From NCBI GenBank assembly GCA_963682175.1, contig OY821774.1, positions 42,670,201 to 42,734,200 of the forward strand: a stretch of DNA of 64,000 nucleotides. Direction: 5' to 3'. Of the stretch, positions 37,001 to 47,320 are shown piece after piece. This stretch comes from Triglochin maritima (lineage: Eukaryota; Streptophyta; Magnoliopsida; Alismatales; Juncaginaceae). The position numbers were made by a program, and so were the translations under genes. Within the stretch, counting starts at the first letter, position 1; every line of letters begins with the position of its first letter. The notes under the pieces were generated by a model. That model saw only the letters and a list, made by a program, of their open reading frames with translations, did not search any database and had not been told where the DNA came from.

Positions 37001-37196
37001 ATCATACTATTGCATCCATTTTCTACTTTTTATGATCAGCAGTTTGATTTTTTTTCTGTTATTGCAACGAAGGAAGTTATCTAATTAAAGTTCATCTTGC
37101 AGGGTGATTATGATTATCCTTCTCGCAATCGTCATCTATGTTGTGCTTGCATTCTTATGCCACGGCGTTACTACTCTACAGAGAGTCAAGCAATAA
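34039..37196 (+). CDS. VAMP71-family longin R-SNARE (four exons)
   Basis: Exons 34039-34255, 36129-36319, 36408-36571 and 37103-37196 join in frame to 221 aa with GT-AG introns. Residues 1-115 are a longin domain (MTISYALVGRGSVVLAEYG, YSQDRFIFHVKRTDG, RRIPFAFLEDIHGRFVKTYG). Residues about 125-185 are the R-SNARE motif with VMIENIDKVLERGDRLELL; the zero-layer Arg lies in this VLERGDRLE block. A single C-terminal membrane anchor follows (VIMIILLAIVIYVVLAFLC). VAMP71 proteins sit on the vacuolar membrane and late endosome and pair with Q-SNAREs for vacuolar fusion. The SYSQDR and NDPNADRM blocks match VAMP711/712/713 rather than VAMP714, VAMP72 or VAMP727 (no acidic longin insert). The C-terminal tail CHGVTTLQRVKQ differs from the usual Cys-Ser-rich ending. 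Intron 1 is 1.87 kb and carries a degenerate minisatellite. Confidence 0.93.
34320..34760. repeat. Degenerate minisatellite in VAMP71 intron 1
   Basis: Words such as TCGGAATTGAGATCC and ACTAGACGAAAT recur at roughly 85-110-bp spacing (about 34393, 34502, 34604, 34687), with diverged text between. This looks like four to five decayed tandem units. Confidence 0.6.
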
Positions 37197-38599
37197 CATG
37201 TCACACCACTGCCCATCAACGGAGGTGGCACGACCTAACTGTCCACACTCTTCTACACGACAGTCCTTGGGCAGACACGAGCAACGTACCTGTCGTCACC
37301 TCACGCTCTAAGCGAGGACACAAGTTTCCGTGGATAGAGTTGACACAACATCAAGACCTGAAATTCGGTTCTGCGCACAAACGGTCGACCAAAAAAGTCT
37401 ATCCGGTCGACCATTCGCAATAGGTTCGGTCGACCGAAAGTTTGCAACGGTCGAACTCTCTGCACATCACTTAAGTCCCAACGGTCGAACAACAATCTAA
37501 AACCGGTCGACCGAATACGGGGTTAAAATCCGAAGTCTGGTCAAAATCATACAAGTCTAATCGGTTGAACGACTCAGGGATCCCGGTCGACCGAAAACTA
37601 ACAGTGTCATCCTAATAGTCTAAGTCATATAACGGTTGAACAATAAATATAATCGGTCGAACAACATGCAATATAAACAAGTTCACTTAAGCTCCGGTCA
37701 AACCAAAACTAGGAACGGTCAACCGAAAACAACCAGGAAAACCTCCAACCCACCAGCACACATGCAACCGGTTGACTGCCCGAAGGCACCGGTCGATCGT
37801 TAGTCGACAGCAACCCCGCGTCTGCTGAGGATTTTACGTTGTTTCTCGTCGCCGGCGAGGTCTCCGACCTTCCGCGACCGACCACAACATCACCCCAACG
37901 TGGGTGAGCCACAAACAAACTAATAAACCGGCATACCAAAAAACAAGACGGAGCACGCCGGAGATCCGCTCAACGTCGCCCGCAACCTTGAAGTCGCGCC
38001 TCATGTCAGTCACCTCCGCTGCCCCATACTCGCCTCCACACGTTGGAGCTGCCACAACGTTCACTCACTCTGGTCGCTGGAAAAGGAAGAAGAGGTGAGA
38101 GAGAGAAGTTTGGGTGAAGGAAAGAAGAAGAAAGGAAGAAACATTGGTTTTCCCCTCAAAACCAACCCAACCAACAGTAACCAGCCCCTACACCCATCAC
38201 TATTCCTCATTCCATTTCCCATGAAACCCACCCCAAAACCGTCGTCAGCACCTTAATTAGGGTTAGGGACTTAACATGATCTGACCAACAAATGTATTGT
38301 TTTTTTATTTCAAGAAAAGCAAGGGGAAGAAAATTTTAAGCATGGAAGTGGGAATGTTGAAATGGGGTTGTGAAAGACGAGGCTCTCGTAATAACCTATT
38401 TACAGCACACAAAAAAGAGGGCAAAATACCACAACATCTAGCTACGTGAAGAAAAGAATATACACCATTATGTTGTATTCTTGTGGCATGAATAAACCAC
38501 ACACTATCCCCACATTGCATTAATAGTATACACTAATTTGTAATTGCATATATAGTGTATGTCAAAATGTAGTTGCATAACTAATCGCGAACCCCAATT
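37197..38599. other. Palindrome-rich spacer, probable retroelement remnant
   Basis: Begins after the VAMP71 stop. 37380-37800 has many CGGTCGACC full and half words. 37810-38100 is GC-rich with short frames but no recognisable domain. 38100-38599 is AT-rich. The palindromes match those in the flanking LTR, so the region is probably a decayed retroelement, but I cannot classify it. Confidence 0.4.
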
Positions 38600-40641
38600 T
38601 GTTGGATTTCGTGACCTATTACATGTATATATTTTTCGAAATTTTATAAACATATAGGATCGAAACATTCATATTTTCTTTGATTTTCATATAGACATGC
38701 ATTTGTTTGTCCTAATTATTTAACATGCATTAGAACAAACAAACAATTGCAAAGAGAATCATACCTAGAGGTTCTCTAAAACCTCTTGAAGATCCGGAGT
38801 CGTGTTGACGGTCGAATCGTCCGGTGGATTGCCTCCGAGTATTCACCAAACTCTAAACGAGATTGGAGAGAGAAGAGCTAGCCTCTCAATCTCCAATAGG
38901 GTTTAGAATCCAATTACTAACCCCTCTTTAGTTCCCTTGAGAATAAGATCTCTGAAAACTAAAACTAATCTTAAGAATTAAGGAAATTTCGTGAAGAATT
39001 ATAGAGAGAGATTTTTGCATGAGAAAATAATGAATTAATTAATGAGGTAATGAGATAAACTTGTATTTATAAGTTCTCTCCAAATTACCTATTCATGTGC
39101 AACCTCTTGCCCTTGATTTCATGCAAACTTCCATCTAACCATCCATTATTTACTAACAAATAATCTTAGCCACGAATTAAATCAATTGTGGACCAATTCC
39201 ATGCATGATCTAATTAATTCTTAAATTAATTCTGCACAAAACCGTATGGACCGGTCGACCGTTTGGAGGTTCGGTCGACCGCTCGAACCATGTTTCGGTC
39301 GACCGTTCAACATTCGGTCGACCGCTCGTAACAATAAAAAATTCATCGCAATGTTCGGTCGACCGACCGAGAGATTCGGTCGACCGTTCCGAACAGACGA
39401 AAATTCTCTGTTATCGGTCGAGACATGTCCGGTCGACCGTGCACATTCGGTCGACCGTTTACTGTTAACCGGTCGACTATTTGTGCACAGTATTGCAGAC
39501 TTGTCAAATTTCGGTTTAACCCCTACAAAATTTGACATTTCGGGATTAGTAGTAAATTCACAACTTATGTAACATATTATCCTATGCAATGATCAATCAT
39601 TACACCCCATAATATTTACATCACATATGAATTTAATTTAGATTCTAATTATGTCATTAATCACAACATAATTTTGATTTTGCTTGTCCACCCCATGTGT
39701 CATATTTTCTACATGAAACCCGACACATCTTATGGACTCAAAATCCCCATTTCTTGCTTCCCAGTTTTGTGGTGTGACCTATGGGAGGATCTAAACTAAG
39801 TTGACAGTGATATTAAGAAATTAATATCACAAGCTATAAGCGGTATCTAGCTACACATTATAACTCCTAATTAGTTAGATGTCTTAATTCCACTCGAACC
39901 AAAACCCGATCCATTTAGTGATGGAGTGCACCACTTGTGTCTGTTCCTTGTCTCATGATATTAAGAATACACACAAAGTAGTTTTGTGTCATCTTTGTAT
40001 TAGTATTCATTTCTTGATCTCTTTAAGCTAGTTATAAATATGTGACTTAACTCAAATCACATTGTGCACATTATAACTTTGCTTTATCAAGGGGACCACT
40101 AATATCATCACTCAAGTAAGAGGGGCAATGATAATCTTTTGACTAACTATCTTCTCCAACGAAAGTCATACTTAACCAACCAATGCATTTACACTACACT
40201 TATCGATAGCTTAAGACACTAGTCTAATCAAGCATTTCTTAAGTGATCGGATATAAGTCTCATATCAAAGAACCAAGGACACAGTAAAATATTAATGACA
40301 CAGAAACACATTTCTATAATATCTTACTTATTAGGTCTATTCAGTATACAAAAGTAATATCTTCCTCTTTTGTGTACCCGTGTTGTCACTCACTTGTAGA
40401 GCTACAATGATCTATGACCAACACGACAATCTTAACTCGGTAATTAATGTCCCATGTTAATTACCATGATTGCGAATATCTTTTGTTTTATGTAAACCAA
40501 TATCTTTCAGAGCTCTACGGTTAAGGACCAAGAGTCTCTTCCTTAACACTTCTAAAAGACGAATAACATAAACAAGGAACAAAATGATTTCTCATTCAAT
40601 TCATAACAATTGACATTTAAAAGTAAAACTTTTAGAACACA
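38600..40641 (-). repeat. Long copia-like LTR (2 kb), copy A
   Basis: On the - strand it begins TGTGTTCTAAAAG and ends CCAACA, giving TG...CA ends over 2042 bp. It matches the + strand copy at 62204. In transcript direction it has eight CGGTCGACCG palindromes (39252-39460), then a TATA word near 39065, then the downstream part missing from the other copy because the window ends. No gag or pol lies next to it and no primer-binding site is evident, so it may be a solo LTR. The copia assignment is inference from LTR style. Confidence 0.65.
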
Positions 40642-40741
40642 TTCCTTCACAATTATCCCACTAGATTTTTCACATTGCATCGTGTGCTATTATGCACTTC
40701 CTAAAACCATAATTATTGTCCTCGTCTTACCTATTCTTACG

Positions 40742-43700
40742 TTGATTTTAGGATTTTTTTTCAAAATAATTTTTTTTAATTTGTTTTGCCAAAATAGACC
40801 TCAAAAACATATATTTGTCAAACTAGACTCACTGCCACCACGTGGTAACACGTGGCGCCGATGGGTTTTTTTTTGTGCATAGGGAACTCGACATCACCAG
40901 TGCCGAGTTTTACTTGGGATAACTCGGCATCACTAGTGTCAAGTTTTCTTTGTTTTTTTGCCCAACACTTGTCATATTCCACTCGACGTGAGTTGCCAGT
41001 AGAACAGTGATTCAAATAGAACTCGGCACTGGGGATGTCGAGTTCTATTTGAACTGTTCTCCTGACACTCAGATCGTGCAGGAGACGGTTGGACGACCAG
41101 AAGAACAATTTCTTAAATAGAACTCGGCATCTGAGATGCCGAGTTTAATAGGCATAACTCGGAGTTCCTAACGCCGAGTTTTGTCGGGCTATAAAAGCAG
41201 CCCGACGCCCCCCTCTCCCTCACGTCAAGTTCTCACGATTTTACGGTTAGGGTTTTGATTTTTTTCGTTTTCCACCGTTTTCTTGCTTTTTATGTATTAG
41301 GTTGATATACATTGTTGTTTTAGGTATGATTGTAGTGTTTTTGTTGGTTTAGAAACCCATTTTGGTGCAAACTCGATTTCGATTTTGGGTTTTTAGGCCA
41401 ATTTTTTATTTCTTGTTTGTTAGTTGATTATTGATTTTAGTTTTGTTGATTGTAGGTCTACGGTAGTAATCTTAAAAATAGTTGAATTTAAGTTTGATTA
41501 TTGTGATTGAAATTAGATTTTTTGTTGTTATTTTGGTTTGAATGTATGTTACTTTGAATGAATGTAATCGTTCAAAAAATTCTGACATGATTCGTAACGT
41601 TGTTTATTGTAGTTGATTTTATTGGAGAGATTGCTCGACGTCTACAGCCGTTTGCTGCTACACTCGATTGATGCAATTTCTAAAACATTTGAGTATTTTC
41701 AACTTTTTAAGTAGTTAGTAATGAAGAACAATCGTCTCACTTGAACACATTTTCAAATTTAATTAATATATGTTAGGTATGGATAAAGATGATGAAAGAT
41801 CTTTGTTGGTCATGTATAATGGGAAATTAGAATGTAACGGAGATGTGGCAGAATATACAAGATCTTACCGCAAATTGGTAGTTGTTCCGTTGAACATAAA
41901 ATATGAGGATTTAATGAATGTCATAAGATCTGAATGTTGTTATCCACACAGTATGTTTGATGTCAAGTTGACGGCAAAATTGCCATTAAACAATGATTGG
42001 ACATACGTTCCTTTAACTAATGATAGGTCGGTTTATGGAGTGATGCGTTTGTTTAAACGGATGTCTGTGGTTGGAGTGTATGTGGAAGCTGAACCTAAAG
42101 TTCCCGACCCTACGCTGACAACGAACACTTATTCGCCGGAGTATGGTACAGTAAGGTCGACTGGTTGGGACTGTGGAATAGATTTGAATATAAGTCTAAA
42201 TCCTACAACCGAAATTCCAGTATACCAGCAAATTCTATTTTTCCAATCACATAACTTCCAAACAGGCAACGAATGACCAGAAAGTGCGTGTGACATTCCT
42301 TCCAGCAGTGCAAATAGTTATCCTGGTCTGTCGCAATTTGAACCCATGCATTACAGTCATGATGAGTTTGCTGGAAGGGTTGAACCATCTACCTCATATC
42401 CCTCCCTTGGGCTTGGTTTGTCAGCTGTTGACCTAATTCATTTTAGTCGACCAGAAGGCCTGGAAGAGATGCACAACGTTCAAGATGATGACACTGAGAA
42501 ATTAGGGGATTACAACACACAATTCGCTGTCGAAGATGAACCTGAAGATGTTTCTGCTAATGAAGTCGTTCCGGAGACGCAGGATGTCATATATGCGATG
42601 AGTCAATCCATAAATCGTGAAGACGACGACGTTGTTGATGATGCAGTTGCTAACGACGACATGGTTCCAACTCTTAATGAACTTCCCGATATCTTCGAGG
42701 ACGATAACTGGATAGAGAATTTGGTAATTGAACACTCATTCTTCGATGATGCGAACAATTTGGAACGGAGTGATTGGTGTACGAAAGATTGTCGTTCTTT
42801 CTGGGATAAATGAATTTTCCCAACGAAAAATGATTTGGTTCATGCTCTGCAATCGTGACACATTAAAAAGTTTGTTCAGTATTCAGTTGTGGTTTCTTCA
42901 ACGAAACGGTATACTGCTCATTGTATTCGTCGTGATGAAGATAACTGCAAATGACGTCTACATGTGTTTGTCCCAAAAGGCTACAAATATTTTCAAGTTA
43001 AAACATACGACGCCGAGCACACTTGTTCCAATCTGATATTGTTAAACGACAACAAATAATGCAGTGCTAATTTTGTACGCGACTTGATATTGCTATCTGT
43101 TAGAACTAAGTTCACAATTACTCCTGCTGAAATAATGGAAAGAGTGAAGACCAAATACTCATTTGAAATCGGTTACGATAAAGCATGACATGCTAGGCAA
43201 AAAGCGTTGAACCGAATAAATGGTGCCGAAGAAGACAATTTTAAAGATCTGCGAAGGTTCGTCACAGTTCTCTGTCAGAACAATGAAGGATCGGTTGTCG
43301 AAATAGAGTCTGTCCAGGTAAATTCAGACGAGGAGATGTTTAAGCGTGTGTTTTGGGCGTTCGGGCCTTCAATTAGTGGGTTTCAATATTGTAGACCCGT
43401 TGTCAGTGTGGATGGAACGCACCTCTATAGCAAATATAGAGGTTTATGGCTAATTGTTGTGGGCACGGATGCAAACAACGGAATTTTTCATTTGACATTT
43501 GCTGTAGTAGAGAGCGAGAATACAGAGTCGTGGACGTGGTTCCTTCAATTGCTGGCAAGTAGAGTTACAATGCGACCCGATTTGTGTATTATCACCGACA
43601 GATTTTCAGGAATAAACGCTTGTGTGCGAGCCGCATTTCCACCTTCGGAGGGACATGTACATCAATTCTGTCTTCGACACATGAAAGTAAATCTTGCTAA

Positions 43701-45176
43701 ACATCGAAATTGCAAGGAAAGATTGGGACAAATCAAGATTTACGAAGCGGGTAAAACTCGTTCATTTATGAAATTTGAAGAGTTAATGAAGGTTATTGCA
43801 GAGGAATATAAACCGGTATACGAGTGGATTCAGCATCAAGGTCCTTTGGAAAGATGGACTTGTTGTCACGATGATGGTCGACGTTTCGGATGTAGGACAA
43901 CAAACATGTCAGAAAGCTTCAACAATGTCTTACGAGGGGCACACGGTATGCCAATTACAACTATGATTTTGATGATCTTTCTTCACTTGAACAAATTCTT
44001 TGTTAAAAGAAGGGACGTCACCGAGTCGTGGAATAAACATATGTACTGACAGTCTACACCGTGGTGACGGGAAACAACAATCTGGCCAGAACACATACAG
44101 TAACTTGGTACCACCAGTTGACGAACCAGGTTGAAGCCAATGACCAGAAAAAATACCTCGTAAAATTTGAAGGAGTTATTACTTGCACTTGTGGATACAT
44201 AATTGCAATGCACGTCCCATGTTCACATGTACTAGCAGTTTGCAGTAGCAGACATGTAAATGTCAACACTTCACATTTGGTGTTCCCGTATTATGAGGTT
44301 CAAATGTACAGGGAGACGTACAAACTGATATTTATCCCAATTCCTGATGTGAGATATTGGCCAGATCGAGGCAACATCACAATGAGGCCTCCCCAAACCA
44401 AAAGACCTCCTGGTCGGCCTAAATCAACGCGAATCTGAAACGAGATTGACGAACACTCTGGAAGAAGGGTAAGGTGTGGGAGATGCGGCGGTATAGGGCA
44501 TAACCGAAAGCGATGCAAGGAACCTATATAGCGAAATAGTTTGAATATTTTGTATGTAACTATTTAGTGAGACGAATGAATGTAAGAGTTGATTAATTGT
44601 AAGACTTGAATTAATGTAATATATTTTGTTATGATTTGAATGAATGTGCGACTTAAATCCTTTTTAAAAGTTGATTAATTGTAAGACTTGAATTAATGTA
44701 ATGTATGTTTTAGAACTGCAAAATTTTCTAGTTTTGCCTATTAAACTTCGAGTTATGCCTATTAAACTCGGCATCTCAGATGTTGAGTTCTATTTAAGAA
44801 AATGTTCTCCTGGTCGTCCAACCGTCTCATGCACGATCTGAGTGCCAGGAGAACAGTTCAAATAGAACTCGGCATCCCCAGTGTCGAGTTCTATTTGAAT
44901 CATTGTTCTCCTGGCAACTCACGTCGAGTGAAATATGACAAGTGTTGGGCAAAAAACCAAAAAGAACTCGGCACTGGTGATGCTGAGTTATCCCATGTAG
45001 AACTCGGCACTGGTGATGTCGAGTTCCCTATGCACAAAAAAATAAAACCCGCCGTCGTCATGTGTCACCATGTGGTGACAGCGAGTCTAGTTTGACAAAT
45101 AGTTTTTCTTGAGGTCTATTTTGGCAAAAAAAAAATAAATTTAAAAGTTTATTTTGAAAAAAAATCCTTGATTTTA
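40742..45176 (+). mobile_element. Mutator-like element with perfect 9-bp TSD
   Basis: Element 40751-45167 is bounded by identical 9-bp duplications TTGATTTTA (40742-40750 and 45168-45176). The terminal inverted repeats are about 430 bp, start GGATTTTTTTTCAAAATAA on both sides, and contain several 25-bp imperfect palindromes of the AACTCGGCAT/ATGCCGAGTT type. The interior encodes a MuDR-type transposase with disabling mutations. An exact TSD beside a decayed frame suggests moderately old insertion without flank loss. Confidence 0.93.
41770..44531 (+). pseudogene. MuDR/MURA-type transposase, decayed
   Basis: This would encode the cut-and-paste transposase of the surrounding element. 41770-42276 is the N-terminal plant MULE domain (DDERSLLVMYNGKLECNGDV); the frame resumes in phase after a TGA at 42274 and runs to 42813. 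43207-44049 is the catalytic core: VSVDGTHLYSKYRG (first Asp), LCIITDRFSG (second Asp) and the FCLRHMKVN Cys-x2-His block. 44061-44438, shifted by one frame, has a SWIM zinc finger (CTCGYIIAMHVPCSHVLAVC). After another in-phase TGA, a CCHC knuckle (CGRCGGIGHNRKRC) ends near 44531. Disabling changes include TGA codons at 42274, 42951 and about 43188, where tryptophan is likely, plus at least two frameshifts. Function is lost; family call is confident. Confidence 0.88.
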
Positions 45177-47320
45177 TTGAACTATAAAGAATTCTCACAA
45201 CATCGTACTGATGTTGCTACAACGTCAATACAAAGATCATCATCATCGTAAGAAGTATATTGCATGACCATTCAATCTCACTGGTTGACTAAGTTATATT
45301 TGTTAATTATTTTTAGCAAAAGTTCGAAATCCTTTTCTGTTGGCCACCATAAAAGATTATATTTTTTCGACGATCACTAACTGATACTAATGTAATAGAA
45401 GAAAAAAACTATATTTTCCGTATACTTTCCCAAGCTCGATTCCGTTGTTACCACAGACCTTACACAATCGATCGAATCATATAGATATTCATTCGATCTC
45501 GGACGACTCACCAAAGCACGAAAGTAATGATCTTTCAACACCAACCGCATGGATAAACTCACACCAACCCGTAAATTTGTGATCCAATTCGGAAATTTCC
45601 TTGGGAGGAATCACGAAGGAATTAGAATAGAATAATACATATTCATGCATAGAAAAGGACTTACCACCCTCTATAAAGTGACATTTTTTTGCCTGACAAC
45701 TACAGGAAGATCACATATTTTTAGCTGACCACCGTAAGAGGATCAAATATTTTTAGTTGACTACCGACCACTGGTAACATCGTTAGCTGGCAAAGGTCGA
45801 ATCATTACGGTTAAACACAGTAAGCTAATGTGTGTGTCTATCTAACACGGTTGACTATCTTTACTACATGATATTGTGACATTTCAAAAGATATTTCTTT
45901 TATTTTTCTGAAGAATTTTGGGGTTATCCATCAATGAAAAAATTAGTTCATAACAAATAAATCAATTAGATTAGGAAGTTGCCCATAACCTACAAACACA
46001 AAGATAATATAAAGCTAATCAATCACTATAGCAAGAGGAACGAAGGTTTTCAACGAATTTAACATCTTTAGAACTGAAAGTAGCCAAGAGACATTCTGGA
46101 AGTATCAAAGTGTCAGCAAAATACTCCTAACAATCCATCTGTTAACGGGAAAAAGAAAGGATCAGAACAATGCATCCATCTCTCTAAACCGTTCTGCTCC
46201 AAGTCGTTCCGGGAAAATGACATTAGAGCTTCTTGGGCTACTCCGACACAACAGCCTCGGACTTTTGGTGGATTCAAAGAACGAAAATTTGCTGTCAACA
46301 TTCATAAAGAAATTCAGTGACATCGAAAGCTAAAGTTAAACAGATGAGAATTGGTTTTCTTTCCCCAATGTATGATACTAATACAACAGACAATGTATGG
46401 AAACTTGAGTAGCTTCAAATTTTACAGAAACACTAATAATAATTCATATATATATATATATATATATATTTCCAAAGAGGGCAGGGCAAAAACAGTCCAA
46501 TGAGTGGAAATTCATTGGTCACTACCATTATTTGGTACAGGAATTGTAATTGAACTGATCTGACACAATACTAACTCTAAAACTTGATTTCATTTTCAGC
46601 CACAGGTTCAATCCTGTGAGAGACTGCAGTTCGATTATGGTCTATCCTATTAGGCATAATTGAGTTTGGGATTTCACTATTTCAGTCAAATTGAAATTGA
46701 AAAAATATCATGTATAATAGTTAATATCATTATAAGCTGTAAGGCTACTTAATATCAATTACTGTCATCTCATAAACTAACATCAATGGGAAATATAATG
46801 TGAAAAGTGTAAAACAGAAAGTTAACCGATCAAATTCAAGCAAGCATATTGATTTGCATTCATAAGAATTGGTTTTCCGATCCAACAACTATCTTTTAGA
46901 GACAAAAAACCTTAAAACCTCACCTCAGTTGAGCACTGTCTCCTATGATTTTACACCCCAAAATAAGATTAGACCTGATAAAATCATATCAGCTAGTAAT
47001 GTAACCTTTTTACTCCATTTAAATATCTTGCAAACTAAGTTTTTGTTTGGACGATTTTACAAACAAGTCAGCATTGCTAAAAAATTCTTATAATTGATGT
47101 CAATTATGATTATCATATAATGATAAATTTCGAACAACTTTCAAATTTCAATTGATAGCTATGAATACAATTCAGGGTAGTTTTAGGTATGATTTCTTCT
47201 AAATTTCAACTAATACTGAATCGGTTTAGGAGTTCGAGTATAGCAACACTCATGTAGTATCATAGCACTAAAAGTAGATTATTGAAATTAGACGACCAAA
47301 TATACCATAACATAAAATTT
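45177..47320. other. Intergenic and APT 3' flank
   Basis: No gene recognised. An AT dinucleotide tract lies at 46446-46470. A - strand frame at 46113-46301 has plausible composition but no family resemblance. The last few hundred bases before 47320 include the 3' UTR of the APT gene. Confidence 0.35.

Noticed and set aside
46113..46301. - strand frame MLTANFRSLNPPKVRGCC
   Set aside because: Composition is plausible but no homology is recognised and no splice context could be established.
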